NCBI RefSeq assembly: GCF_900187565.1
Contig: NZ_FYED01000012.1
Location: 62,001 to 126,000, forward strand
From: Pseudomonas sp. Irchel 3A7
Lineage (GTDB): Bacteria > Pseudomonadota > Gammaproteobacteria > Pseudomonadales > Pseudomonadaceae
Direction of reading: 5' to 3'
DNA: 64,000 nt
The notes under the pieces: generated by a model
Told to the model about the DNA's origin: nothing
Databases searched by the model: none
Seen by the model: the letters and a program-made list of their open reading frames with translations, nothing else
Shown here: in pieces, positions 26,377 through 35,182 of the stretch
Layout: the number at the start of each line of letters is the position of its first letter
Position numbering within the stretch: the first letter of the stretch is position 1
Made by a program: the position numbers and the translations under genes

Positions 26377-26470
26377 TTCGCGAGCAGGCTCGCTCCCACA
26401 GTTGATTTGTGTACGCCACAAACTCAATGACCGAACAAAGATTCAATGTGGGAGCGAGCCTGCTCGCGAA
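26377..26470. repeat. REPIN, type A pair, reversed
   Basis: A 94-bp unit with TTCGCGAG ends outermost, directly after the pyk stop. No other terminator is evident between pyk and the urea transporter gene. Confidence 0.92.
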
Positions 26471-26507
26471 GGCGGCGACACGGTTTAACTGACTTTTTAG
26501 AACTGCC

Positions 26508-27422
26508 ATGCCTGCCAACCACTTCAACACCCACTGCCCCGACTGGGCCGAGGCTTTGCTCAACGGCTTCAGTCAAATATTCCTTCAGCGCCATCCGCTC
26601 TGCGGCTTGCTGTGCCTTTGCGCCATCCTGTTCACTGCGCCTGCGCTGCTTGGCGGGGCGTTGCTAGGGGGCGTCGCCGGCTTGCTCACGGCGCAACGGC
26701 GCAACTATGCAAAGGCCGATCGCCAGGCGGGATTGTTCAGCTACAACGGCGTATTGATTGGCCTGTTACTGAGCCTGTACTTCCCGTGGTCGGCGATGAT
26801 GCCGCCACTGATTCTGGCTGCCGGCGGCTTGAGTGCGATGATCACTCAACAATGGCTCAAGCGTACCCGCGTCAACCAGTACGTACCCGCCTACACCGCG
26901 CCCTTCGTGGGCCTGAGCTGGTTGCTGCTGTGTTTCGCCACACCGTCGATACCGACACCCCTGATCGAACTGAACACACCGAACCTGCTTGCCGCTTTGC
27001 TAAAAGGTATTGGCCAGGTGATGTTCCTCGACCATCCACTGGCGGGGGCGATGATTGCCGCCGGTTTGCTGATCGCCGATCGCCGAGCGTTCTGCTGGGC
27101 GCTGATGGCCTCGATCCTCGGCCTCGGTTCCAGTCTGCTGCACCACGAGACCGACACCGCCCTGCTCGGCCTGGGCGGCTACAACGCCGTGCTGGCCGCC
27201 CTCGCCTTCAGCGCACAACGCCAGCAACCCTGGCTGCCACTGCTGGGCATCGTATTGGCGCTGTTGCTGACGCCAATCTTTGCCGCCGCCGGACTGGCCA
27301 CGCTCACCGCACCCTTTATTCTCGCCTGCTGGCTGATCCGCGCCGGTATTCAGATGCTCGGCAAAACCACTGTCGACAGCGCGTCTTGCGCTCACGGGGA
27401 CAATCAACCTAGGCTGCGCTGA
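26508..27422 (+). CDS. Urea transporter (UT family)
   Basis: A 304-residue protein with about ten hydrophobic helices in two related halves. Each half carries the UT signature: GLFSYNGVLIGLLLSLYF in the first and GLGGYNAVLAALAFSA in the second. It would form a trimeric urea channel in the inner membrane. No urease or amidase genes are adjacent. The ribosome site is weak, and the gene ends four bases before the next reading frame. Confidence 0.88.
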   Translation: MPANHFNTHCPDWAEALLNGFSQIFLQRHPLCGLLCLCAILFTAPALLGGALLGGVAGLLTAQRRNYAKADRQAGLFSYNGVLIGLLLSLYFPWSAMMPPLILAAGGLSAMITQQWLKRTRVNQYVPAYTAPFVGLSWLLLCFATPSIPTPLIELNTPNLLAALLKGIGQVMFLDHPLAGAMIAAGLLIADRRAFCWALMASILGLGSSLLHHETDTALLGLGGYNAVLAALAFSAQRQQPWLPLLGIVLALLLTPIFAAAGLATLTAPFILACWLIRAGIQMLGKTTVDSASCAHGDNQPRLR

Positions 27423-27443
27423 TCATTGAGTCGGGCGTTATCC

Positions 27444-28268
27444 ATGGACAGCAGCAAAGACTGGCGTGAACAGCTTTACGTCATGATTTTCCAGAGCGAC
27501 ACCAAGGCCGGCCGGCGCTTCGACGGTATTTTACTGTTGATCATCCTCGCCAGCCTGGTGATCGTGATGCTCGACAGCATCGACACCATCCACCAGAACT
27601 ACGCCGATGTTCTGGCCTACATCGAGTGGGGCTTCACGGTTATCTTCCTCGGCGAGTACATCCTGCGCCTGTATTGCTCGCCCAAACCGCTGCGTTATGC
27701 CTTCAGTTTTTATGGCCTGGTGGATTTGCTGGCCATCGTGCCCGGCATCCTTGCGCTGTATTACGCCGATGCGCAGTACCTGCTGATTATCCGGATCATC
27801 AGGATGCTGCGGATTTTCCGCGTGCTCAAACTCAGCCCTTACCTCAAGCAAGCCAACTACCTGATGTCGGCGCTGCGCGGCAGCAAGCAGAAGATCGTGG
27901 TGTTTCTGGTCAGCGTCTGCACCCTGGTGACGGTGTTCGGCACCCTGATGTATGTGATCGAAGGCCCGGAGCACGGTTTCACCAGCATTCCCAAAGGCAT
28001 CTATTGGGCGATCGTGACCCTGACCACCGTGGGATTTGGCGACATCGTGCCGAAAACCCCGCTGGGCCAGGTGATTTCGTCGCTGGTGATGATCACCGGT
28101 TATTCGATCATCGCCGTGCCCACCGGGATTTTCACCGCTGAACTGGCCAATGCCATGCGCGGCGAACAGCTGCAACACGACTGCCCGGTGTGCCGGAAAA
28201 ACAACCATGAACATGGCGCTGCGTTCTGTTCTCGTTGCGGCAATGCACTGTTCAAGAAACTGGAATAA
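27444..28268 (+). CDS. Voltage-gated potassium channel with C-terminal zinc ribbon
   Basis: A 274-residue six-helix K+ channel. The S4-like voltage sensor IIRIIRMLRIFRVLKLSPY (about residues 113-131) has regularly spaced Arg/Lys, and the pore contains TLTTVGFGDIVPKT. The cytoplasmic tail ends with a four-Cys zinc ribbon (CPVCRKN...FCSRCGNALF). I start at the ATG at 27444; an in-frame TTG at 27426 would add six residues. It follows the urea transporter gene closely and may be co-transcribed with it. Confidence 0.9.
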   Translation: MDSSKDWREQLYVMIFQSDTKAGRRFDGILLLIILASLVIVMLDSIDTIHQNYADVLAYIEWGFTVIFLGEYILRLYCSPKPLRYAFSFYGLVDLLAIVPGILALYYADAQYLLIIRIIRMLRIFRVLKLSPYLKQANYLMSALRGSKQKIVVFLVSVCTLVTVFGTLMYVIEGPEHGFTSIPKGIYWAIVTLTTVGFGDIVPKTPLGQVISSLVMITGYSIIAVPTGIFTAELANAMRGEQLQHDCPVCRKNNHEHGAAFCSRCGNALFKKLE

Positions 28269-28371
28269 GCAAAGAGCTTTTTAATCTTTAAAGGCCTATG
28301 CGAGCCCGGCTATAGTCGCTGGCAAATTGCCTCAATCTTTAAATAAAAATGTCTCGAACAAGGAATGCGCA

Positions 28372-29370
28372 GTGAAAAAACTCTTTGGCGCCTCACTCCT
28401 GGCCGCTGGCCTGGCCCTGACCAGCGTGGCTCAAGCCGCACCGACCCTGCTCAACGTGTCCTACGACGTGATGCGCGATTTCTACAAGGACTACAACACT
28501 GCGTTCCAGAAACACTGGCAAGCCCAGCACAACGAAAACATCACCTTGCAGATGTCCTTTGGCGGTTCCAGCAAACAAGCGCGTTCGGTCATCGACGGCT
28601 TGCCGGCTGATGTCATCACCATGAACATGGCCACTGACATCAATGCCCTGGCGGACAACGGCAAACTGGTCCCGGACAACTGGGTCACGCGCCTGCCGAA
28701 CAACAGTGCGCCCTTCACCTCGGCCACCGTGTTCATCGTGCGCAAGGGCAACCCGAAAGCCTTGAAAGATTGGCCTGACCTGCTCAAGGACGGTGTACAA
28801 GTCATCGTGCCGAACCCGAAAACCTCGGGTAACGGTCGCTACACCTATCTGTCGGCCTGGGGCTACGTGCTGAAGAATGGCGGCGACGAGAACAAGGCCA
28901 AAGATTTCGTCGGCAAGCTGTTCAAGCAAGCACCGGTGCTCGATACCGGTGGCCGCGCCGCCACCACCACCTTCATGACCAACCAGATCGGCGACGTGCT
29001 GGTGACCTTCGAAAACGAAGCGGAAATGATTGCCCGCGAGTTTGGTCGCGACCAGTTCGAAGTGATCTACCCAAGCGTCTCCGCCGAAGCCGAGCCACCG
29101 GTGTCGGTGGTCGACAAATCGGTCGACAAGAAAGGCACCCGCGCCGCCGCCGAGGAATACCTGAAGTACCTGTGGTCGCCGGAAGGCCAGGAAATCGCCG
29201 CCGCCAACTACCTGCGCCCGCGTGATCCGGCAGTGCTGGCCAAGTACACCGACCGCTTCCCGAAAGTGGACTTCCTGTCGGTCGAGAAGACCTTCGGTGA
29301 CTGGCGCACCGTGCAGAAAACCCACTTCAACGATGGCGGGGTGTTTGACCAGATCTATAGCGGGCAGTAA
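28372..29370 (+). CDS. sbp: Sulfate/thiosulfate ABC transporter binding protein
   Basis: A 332-residue periplasmic protein. A signal peptide (MKKLFGASLLAAGLALTSVAQA-AP) precedes the Sbp/CysP domain, with LNVSYDVMRDFYKDYN, MSFGGSSKQARSVIDGLPADVITMNMATDI and YKYL-type C-terminal region KYLWSPEGQEIAAANYLRPRD. A GTG start at 28372 follows AAGGA. The cysTWA transporter genes that often follow sbp are absent, replaced by a REPIN and an unrelated lipoprotein gene, so this copy must use a transporter encoded elsewhere. Confidence 0.93.
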   Translation: MKKLFGASLLAAGLALTSVAQAAPTLLNVSYDVMRDFYKDYNTAFQKHWQAQHNENITLQMSFGGSSKQARSVIDGLPADVITMNMATDINALADNGKLVPDNWVTRLPNNSAPFTSATVFIVRKGNPKALKDWPDLLKDGVQVIVPNPKTSGNGRYTYLSAWGYVLKNGGDENKAKDFVGKLFKQAPVLDTGGRAATTTFMTNQIGDVLVTFENEAEMIAREFGRDQFEVIYPSVSAEAEPPVSVVDKSVDKKGTRAAAEEYLKYLWSPEGQEIAAANYLRPRDPAVLAKYTDRFPKVDFLSVEKTFGDWRTVQKTHFNDGGVFDQIYSGQ

Positions 29371-29442
29371 CCGCAACTGTAAAAGCCCCTTACTCAGGTA
29401 ATGCTGTTCACTCAAGAAAACTTCGAGACGAATGAAATGCCC

Positions 29443-29533
29443 GTGGCGAGGGAGCTTGCTCCCGCAGGGTCGCGCAGCGGCCCCAAAAATGGGGACTGCT
29501 ATGCAGTCCAGCGGGAGCAAGCTCCCTCGCCAC
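29443..29533. repeat. REPIN, type E pair
   Basis: GTGGCGAGGGAGCTTGCTCC and its inverted copy enclose a GC-rich centre (GGTCGCGCAGCGGCCCC). It is the same family as the inner unit at 21546-21638. Confidence 0.9.
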
Positions 29534-29581
29534 GGGTTCAGTGTCACACTTAAGTGAACAGCCTTACCTTACTCAAGGCTT

Positions 29582-30955
29582 TTACGTCGTTACCTTGTCA
29601 CGCACGCACCAGTCATTGCCAGCGCCCTTGACGGGAAAAGGTACGTCAATTTCCACTCCTTCTCTGTTTATCCGCAGACGCTCCGCCCGCGCCTCCGCAA
29701 GTTCCCGGGCCGTGATCGGCACCATTATAAAACCGCCAATCTCGCCGCAGGACTCGCTGATAATCGCTGCGGCAACTACGTTATCCATCGTGATGCGCCC
29801 CATCGCAGGTGAGAACTGCTGGGAATAGTGGGTGAGGATTTCTCCCGATAGATCCTCTACACGGTAAAGACCACTCGTTGAAAGGGAACCCGCAGCCGAA
29901 ACGGAAGGCACCAGCAAACGCACTGTATCAGGATGCCTCAGTTGTCCGATAAACGGGCCAATGATGGTTTCCAGACTCTGATTACGATCGTTCAACGCTT
30001 GGGTTATACGTTGATTCAACTCAGGGTCAGGAATATCGACAATCGCTGCCATTGGCTCCAGTAACAGTTGTAATGGTGTATCCCCCTGCGTGACACGTTG
30101 CCACCACTGCGTACCTTGCCGGTCCAGCAAGTAACCTGCCAAAGCGCCTATCAGGTAGCTTTCGCCATCAGCCGGAGTATCTGCAGCATTGGGAGAACGC
30201 GCCATGACAGCGGTATTCCAGGCCTGAGATTGATCAACAGCGCCGGTAGCGACCATCTCGGCAAGCACTTCAACGTACTTGGCGCTTCCTTCAATGATGT
30301 CGTTATCGTGAATCTCCACCGCCTCTCGCGCATACTCAGTCCGCCAACGGTCATACCAGTAGCGGGCCTTGCCTAATTCCTCGACCCCACCCCTCACGGC
30401 AGCATGCAAGGCTTCAATTAAATGCTTGCGATACTGCCGGGGGGGTATCTGGATTGGAAAACGCTCGGCACGCGACCCGTCATTCATTGGCCAGTTTTGC
30501 TGGCCATAAAAATGAAACGCCTCATGGGTTGCCAATAAAAACAATTCAGGGACTGCCGCCGGTTGCGTGATCAGCTTTTGCATTTCCACCTCCGGTAAAG
30601 CTGTCCCTATCCCCATGTAGACAGTTGGGCGCCCATTCCACGAAAGCTTCTCGTATTTTCCGAAGTCCGATGGCAAGCCCAGTGCCTCGACCGGCTCCGG
30701 CGCGATTGCACGATAACCCTTTGCATCTACCAGCCAGGCATTGACACCGTCGTAAACAAGCACTTGAAGATCAGCAAAGAACCCGGTCTGTTCTTTCATT
30801 TCTTCCAGCGTCGCCAATTCAGGCCAGGACACTGCGCTGGCAGTCGCCATCCGTTCAATGTAGTCACTGTGGCTGAGGGTTTTCTGTTGTGTGAAGGTAC
30901 AACCCGCAATCCCTAGCGTCAGGCTGAACACTGCAAAGGTTTTGAAAAGCCTCAT
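29582..30955 (-). CDS. Lipoprotein with HEAFH putative zinc-metallopeptidase motif
   Basis: A 457-residue predicted lipoprotein (lipobox LGIAGC, Cys about residue 19) that I cannot assign to a named family. LLATHEAFHFYGQQNW holds an HExxH zinc motif, and EGSAKYVEVLAEM about 95 residues later supplies a plausible third (Glu) ligand, as in gluzincins. The C-terminal 120 residues have no clear motif. The ATG at 30955 follows AAGGAAAG. It converges on sbp, and its GC content looks slightly lower than that of the neighbours. Confidence 0.72.
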   Translation of the reverse strand: MRLFKTFAVFSLTLGIAGCTFTQQKTLSHSDYIERMATASAVSWPELATLEEMKEQTGFFADLQVLVYDGVNAWLVDAKGYRAIAPEPVEALGLPSDFGKYEKLSWNGRPTVYMGIGTALPEVEMQKLITQPAAVPELFLLATHEAFHFYGQQNWPMNDGSRAERFPIQIPPRQYRKHLIEALHAAVRGGVEELGKARYWYDRWRTEYAREAVEIHDNDIIEGSAKYVEVLAEMVATGAVDQSQAWNTAVMARSPNAADTPADGESYLIGALAGYLLDRQGTQWWQRVTQGDTPLQLLLEPMAAIVDIPDPELNQRITQALNDRNQSLETIIGPFIGQLRHPDTVRLLVPSVSAAGSLSTSGLYRVEDLSGEILTHYSQQFSPAMGRITMDNVVAAAIISESCGEIGGFIMVPITARELAEARAERLRINREGVEIDVPFPVKGAGNDWCVRDKVTT

Positions 30956-31274
30956 CGTTAATTCTTTCCTTGATAAGCCTGTGTGAGAATCAACGCTCGA
31001 AAACACAGACGACCGCCGGGTTCGGGAGTACGGCTTGTGCCCTCCTGCTGAGAGCTGAATCTAGAACAGACCACTCAAGCTGTATTGACGGACGGTTCCT
31101 GCAATCAAGTCGGAAACCAGAGTTCTGCCGATGGAAAAAAACCTCAAAGAACGTGCAGCTTGAAAAAAGCGTCCTACATTGATGGCGTTTTTTTTATTCG
31201 ATGAAAAAGGCGACCTTGGAGTCGCCTTTTTTGGGATGCAGCAATCGCTACGCAATGACCGGTTCGGTAGGTTT
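30956..31274. other. Intergenic stretch between two lipoprotein genes
   Basis: 319 bp, moderately AT-rich. It holds the terminator at 31204-31232 and must contain the promoter of the HEAFH lipoprotein gene. No further gene or repeat is seen. Confidence 0.5.
31204..31232 (-). terminator. Bidirectional-looking intrinsic terminator
   Basis: AAAAAGGCGAC and GTCGCCTTTTTT arms around CTTGGA. On the minus strand it closes the small lipoprotein gene that ends at 31275. Confidence 0.85.
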
Positions 31275-31718
31275 TCAGCTCAGATTCCCGCAGAAAATCG
31301 CCTGGTGACCATCGGCCGGGCTTTCACGCACCACCAACGCATAGCCCCCCGCTCGAAAAGTCTCGACCGGTACGGGTGCGCTTTTCCAGAAATATTGCAT
31401 GGACGCTTGCGAATAGAACCGCGCATTCGGGCCGTCATTCATGTCGTAGGCGGGTTTGGCACCCAGACTTCCACAGCTTCCCGGGTAGATGTAGGCCTGC
31501 AAACGACCTGGTAATGCGCTACCCATGGATTCTCCACTGACAGCAAACCAGAACACGGTTGTTTGCCCGTCGGGCATCATGATTGGCCGGGCGATATTCC
31601 CGGCATTGATGGAAGTAGCGTTCAAGGGAACGTTGGTGACCTGGCGATCAGGCACTGTCGAACACCCGGAGATCGTCCCAGCCGCTACCACCAACGCCAG
31701 CGAAGATACGATTTTCAT
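31275..31718 (-). CDS. Small lipoprotein, unknown function
   Basis: A 147-residue predicted lipoprotein with the lipobox TISGC at about residue 19. The mature part has two Cys (GSCGSLG and AIFCGNL), possibly a disulfide, and an aromatic-rich middle (YSQASMQYFWKSAPVPVETF). I recognise no family. GGGAG precedes the ATG, and a terminator follows 43 bp after the stop. Confidence 0.75.
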   Translation of the reverse strand: MKIVSSLALVVAAGTISGCSTVPDRQVTNVPLNATSINAGNIARPIMMPDGQTTVFWFAVSGESMGSALPGRLQAYIYPGSCGSLGAKPAYDMNDGPNARFYSQASMQYFWKSAPVPVETFRAGGYALVVRESPADGHQAIFCGNLS

Positions 31719-32029
31719 CGTGATACTCCCGCTTTGTAAGGACGCGTTGAAGTGATCCCCCTGTAGATTTTAGCTATCTCCCAAAAGCCGGTATTTCTTC
31801 GGATGGTCGGTCGCTTGTGATGTGCGAGAAAATAAGCATGCTATCGAAAAAGATGTAAGTGAATGTATCATCAGCCCCTGATATTTTGATTCGACGGACA
31901 TCGGCGAACGGCACGCTCGCTCGTCACTCATTCCGCAACGGAATGACTGCTATCACTCCAATCTCTCTTCCGCCGTTTTGATCAGGCCATTAGCCTGCGC
32001 GCATTCCCTTTTGTTCAGCGAGATACGTT
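31719..32029. other. Divergent intergenic region, nothing recognised
   Basis: 311 bp between the small lipoprotein gene and the MFS gene, lower in GC than its surroundings. I found no convincing promoter, repeat or small reading frame with a ribosome site. Confidence 0.4.
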
Positions 32030-33235
32030 ATGAATCCAGCGACTCAGGTGCCCCACGGCACCGCCACAATGACCCGAGGCATGGTGCTGCTGTTCGCCTT
32101 CTGTTGCGGCGCGATCGTGGCCAACATCTACTACGCGCAGCCGATCATCGGCCTGATCGCGCCGGACGTCGGCCTGACCAGCACCCTGGCCAGCTTCATC
32201 GTTTCGCTGACCCAGATCGGTTATGCGCTTGGCCTGTTCTTTCTGGTGCCGTTGGGGGATTTGCTGGAGAACCGCCGCTTGATGATCATCACCACGGTGG
32301 TGGCGATTGCCAGTCTGTTGGGCGCTGCATTCACCGATCAGCCGAATGTCTTTTTGTTGATTTCGCTGCTGGTGGGCTTCAGTTCGGTGTCGGTACAGAT
32401 CCTGATTCCGCTGGCCGCGCATCTGGCACCTGAAGAATCTCGCGGTCGCGTGGTCGGCGGGATCATGGGTGGTTTGCTGCTGGGGATTCTGTTGGCGAGA
32501 CCGGTGTCCAGCGTGGTCGCTGACCACCTCGGCTGGCGGGCGATGTTTGTGATCGCGGCGCTGCTGATGGCGGCGATCAGTATCGTGCTGGCCGTGACCA
32601 TTCCCAAGCGCCAACCTGATCACAGTGCGTCGTATGGCCAGTTGCTCGGCTCGCTCTGGACACTGTTGCGCCAGCAACCGGTTCTGCGTCAGCGCGCGTT
32701 TTACCAAGGCTGCATGTTCGCCACGTTCAGCCTGTTCTGGACCGCGGTGCCGCTGGAGCTGGCGCGCAATCATGGCTTGTCGCAATCGCAGATCGCGATT
32801 TTCGCCCTGGTCGGTGCCATTGGTGCCATCGCTGCGCCCATCGCCGGTCGCCTGGCCGATGCCGGCCACACCCGCATCGCGTCGTTGCTGGCGCTGTTGT
32901 TTGCCAGCCTGAGCTTCCTGCCGGCCTTTATTCATCCGGTCTACAGCGTCATCGGCCTGGCCGTGACCGGGGTGGTGCTGGATTTCTGCGTGCAGATGAA
33001 CATGGTCCTCGGCCAACGCGCGGTCTACGCCCTCGACGCCAAAAGCCGCAGCCGCCTGAATGCGCTGTACATGACCAGCATCTTTATCGGCGGTGCGTTT
33101 GGTTCCTCTGTGGCCAGCGCAGTGTATGAACATGGCGGCTGGTTCTGGATCGTGATTGTCGGCAGTGCGTTTCCGTTGGTGGCGCTGGTGCGGTTTTTGA
33201 GTGTTTCGGAGAAGCGTTCGCTGGCTACCGCGTAA
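32030..33235 (+). CDS. MFS transporter (DHA1-like)
   Basis: A 401-residue major facilitator with about 12 hydrophobic helices. The loop 2-3 motif LGDLLENRRLMI (after IGYALGLFFLVPL) and the NIYYAQPIIGLIAPD segment near the N-terminus resemble the YgaY/DHA1 exporter group. The substrate cannot be inferred. The ribosome site is weak (GAGATACGTT). It has no partner gene and is followed by a REPIN. Confidence 0.85.
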   Translation: MNPATQVPHGTATMTRGMVLLFAFCCGAIVANIYYAQPIIGLIAPDVGLTSTLASFIVSLTQIGYALGLFFLVPLGDLLENRRLMIITTVVAIASLLGAAFTDQPNVFLLISLLVGFSSVSVQILIPLAAHLAPEESRGRVVGGIMGGLLLGILLARPVSSVVADHLGWRAMFVIAALLMAAISIVLAVTIPKRQPDHSASYGQLLGSLWTLLRQQPVLRQRAFYQGCMFATFSLFWTAVPLELARNHGLSQSQIAIFALVGAIGAIAAPIAGRLADAGHTRIASLLALLFASLSFLPAFIHPVYSVIGLAVTGVVLDFCVQMNMVLGQRAVYALDAKSRSRLNALYMTSIFIGGAFGSSVASAVYEHGGWFWIVIVGSAFPLVALVRFLSVSEKRSLATA

Positions 33236-33248
33236 CCCCTCAAAAGCT

Positions 33249-33312
33249 TCGCGGGCAAGCCACGCTCCCACAGGGTTAGTGAATAACCTGTGGGAGCGTG
33301 GCTTGCCCGCGA
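33249..33312. repeat. REPIN, type D pair, reversed and short
   Basis: Two GTGGGAGCGTGGCTTGCCCG elements (type D) 18 bp apart, between convergent MFS and hicB genes. Confidence 0.88.
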
Positions 33313-33333
33313 TAGCGATGTAACTGACACCAC

Positions 33334-33738
33334 TCAATACCGAACCAGCTTCTCCATCGCCGCATCCGCCAGAAACGACGAACGGCTTTTGACGTTGTGT
33401 TCACGCACATAGCGGTCAATTCGCTGGATGACATAGCCCGGCAGCGTCACGTTGACCTTCTCGGTCTTGCCCAGATACGGCGAGATATCCAGCTCCAGCA
33501 TCCCCCACCCCATATCGGCAAACACCGGATTGCCACGGTGCTCGGCTGCGCAAGTCGGCATCGGAATCGTCCCCCCGTCCGCCGCGATCTCCTGAAGCAG
33601 GATGTGGGCAATCTCGACCGCCGCGTTGTAGGCATCTTCAAAGCTATCCCCGGCGGTTACCGCGCCTGGAATATCGGGGATCTGGATACCGATGGCGGTG
33701 TTCTCATCGCCCCACTCGATACAGATTGGATATTGCAT
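33334..33738 (-). CDS. hicB: HicB antitoxin
   Basis: A 134-residue antitoxin with an N-terminal partial RNase-H-like fold (MQYPICIEWGDENTAIGIQIPDIPGAVTAGDSFEDAYNAAVE) and a C-terminal ribbon-helix-helix (KVNVTLPGYVIQRIDRYVREHNVKSRSSFLADAAME) for DNA binding. It neutralises HicA and should repress the operon through the upstream palindrome. Its ATG overlaps the hicA stop as TAATG, ensuring coupled translation. Confidence 0.93.
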   Translation of the reverse strand: MQYPICIEWGDENTAIGIQIPDIPGAVTAGDSFEDAYNAAVEIAHILLQEIAADGGTIPMPTCAAEHRGNPVFADMGWGMLELDISPYLGKTEKVNVTLPGYVIQRIDRYVREHNVKSRSSFLADAAMEKLVRY

Positions 33739-33953
33739 TATGGATCTCCTGCGTAACTGGCCAGCGGGCAAAAAAGCCCGGCTCGCCTCCTGATGCTCTT
33801 GACCGTCCCGACCGGCAAATTCTTTTTCGGATGGGGAACGGGAATCGTGTATGGGTTGTAACGGTGGGTGAAGATTTGATGACTTCCAGTGATCCGATCC
33901 AATGTCCAACCTGCCTCCATCAACTCCTTGATCAGTAGCCTGCTCTGCACCAT
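33738..33953 (-). CDS. hicA: HicA mRNA interferase toxin
   Basis: A 71-residue HicA-family toxin (double-stranded RNA-binding-like fold). The family's catalytic His is in RITGSHQIFTHRYNP, followed by the conserved VPHPKKNLPVGTVKSIRRRAGL. Most HicA proteins end about there; this one has 11 more residues (FCPLASYAGDP) before the stop that overlaps hicB. AAGGAGG lies just before the ATG at 33953. Confidence 0.92.
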   Translation of the reverse strand: MVQSRLLIKELMEAGWTLDRITGSHQIFTHRYNPYTIPVPHPKKNLPVGTVKSIRRRAGLFCPLASYAGDP

Positions 33954-33982
33954 CCGCCTCCTTGCTCCGGCATGAATAAAAG

Positions 33983-33996
33983 TAACTCCAGAGTTA
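33983..33996. promoter_or_regulatory. Candidate HicB operator
   Basis: TAACTC-CA-GAGTTA is a perfect 14-bp dyad 30 bp upstream of the hicA ATG, where an autorepressor of the toxin-antitoxin operon would bind. Confidence 0.55.
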
Positions 33997-34069
33997 TCTT
34001 TACTCAAGCACAAAAACCTGCAACTCGACGTTCGGTTGTTTTACCGGGTGTGATTGAATACTGCCCTTT

Positions 34070-34157
34070 GTGGGAGCGAGCCTGCTCGCGAAGACGGCGT
34101 AACATTCAACATGGATGCTGACTGACCTGACGCCTTCGCGAGCAGGCTCGCTCCCAC
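34070..34157. repeat. REPIN, type A pair
   Basis: An 88-bp unit with outward GTGGGAG ends between the divergent hicAB and LysR genes; it lies only 25 bp before the LysR start. Confidence 0.93.
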
Positions 34158-34182
34158 AGTGTCATTTGTACAAGGACCCACG

Positions 34183-35067
34183 ATGGACCGTCTCGCCGCA
34201 ATGGAAACTTTCGTCTACGTGGTAGAAACCGGCTCGTTTTCCGCCGCCGCACGACGCCTGAATATCGGTCAGCCGGCGGTATCGAAAACCATCGCACAGC
34301 TCGAATCGCGTCTGGCGGTGCGGTTGTTGTTGCGCTCAACCCGTGGCCTGACACCCACCGAAGCAGGCCTGGCCTTTTTCGAACGGGCCAAGCGCGCCAT
34401 TGAAGAAGCCGACGAGGCGGACAACGCCGCTCGCGGCGCGGCAAGTGGACTGACCGGTAACCTGCGTATCTGCACCGCCGTGACCTTCGGCCGGCTGCAC
34501 ATCGTCCCGCACCTGGGGCCGTTTCTCGAACAGAACCCGGAACTGAACATCGACCTGATGCTCGACGATCGCAACGTCAACCTGGTGGAAGAAGGCGTCG
34601 ATGTTGCCCTGCGCATGGGCGCCTTGAGCGACTCGGGCCTCACCGCCCGCAAGATCGCCGAATGCCGGCGCGTGGTGCTGGGTACGCCGACGTATTTCGA
34701 ACAACACGGTGAGCCCACCTGCCCCGCTGACCTGAGCAAGCACCAGGCGGTCGTCTACACCCTGAGTGGCGGTGCCAACTGGTCGCTCAAGAGGGCTGAC
34801 GTAGAACAATCCGTCGTCATTAGCGGCCGCATCCGAGTCAACGCCGCCGAGGGTCTGCGGGCTGCGGTACTGGCCCATCAGGGGCTGACCATGGCCTCGG
34901 AATGGATGTTTGCACCGGAGCTGGCCGACGGTTCGGTCAGGGAAGTGATGACCGACTGGACGTTGCCGAACCAGGACCTGTGGGCGGTTTTTCCTACGGG
35001 CAGGATGGTCAGCGCCAAGGCTCGGGCGTTTGTGGAGTATGTGCGGGGGTTGTTAAAGGACGTCTGA
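34183..35067 (+). CDS. LysR family transcriptional regulator
   Basis: A 294-residue regulator. The N-terminal winged helix (MDRLAAMETFVYVVETGSFSAAARRLNIGQPAVSKTIAQLESRL) is of the CrgA-like LysR group, and the effector domain follows from about residue 90. The ATG at 34183 fits family alignments better than the upstream start inside the repeat. No obvious target gene is divergent, since a REPIN and hicAB lie upstream. Confidence 0.9.
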   Translation: MDRLAAMETFVYVVETGSFSAAARRLNIGQPAVSKTIAQLESRLAVRLLLRSTRGLTPTEAGLAFFERAKRAIEEADEADNAARGAASGLTGNLRICTAVTFGRLHIVPHLGPFLEQNPELNIDLMLDDRNVNLVEEGVDVALRMGALSDSGLTARKIAECRRVVLGTPTYFEQHGEPTCPADLSKHQAVVYTLSGGANWSLKRADVEQSVVISGRIRVNAAEGLRAAVLAHQGLTMASEWMFAPELADGSVREVMTDWTLPNQDLWAVFPTGRMVSAKARAFVEYVRGLLKDV

Positions 35068-35182
35068 ACGCCCTCCCAATCAAGATCAAAAGATCGTATC
35101 CAGCTCCCACAAGGTGATCGGGTGTATCCATAAACCCCGACTCGCCTTTCGGGCCAATATAGGGTGGGCAAGTCAGTCCCTC

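Noticed and set aside
31179..31514. 111-codon plus-strand frame starting near the 31204 terminator
   Set aside because: It passes through the terminator and lies opposite a lipoprotein gene with a good ribosome site.
29582..31718. Region of two lipoprotein genes considered as a horizontally acquired island
   Set aside because: Base composition is only slightly lower than the flanks, and there are no integrase, tRNA or direct repeats.
35095..35182. CCAGCTCCCACAAGG and CCTCCTAC fragments after the LysR gene, considered as a REPIN
   Set aside because: Only short pieces of REP heads remain and no inverted core can be aligned; at most a decayed remnant.
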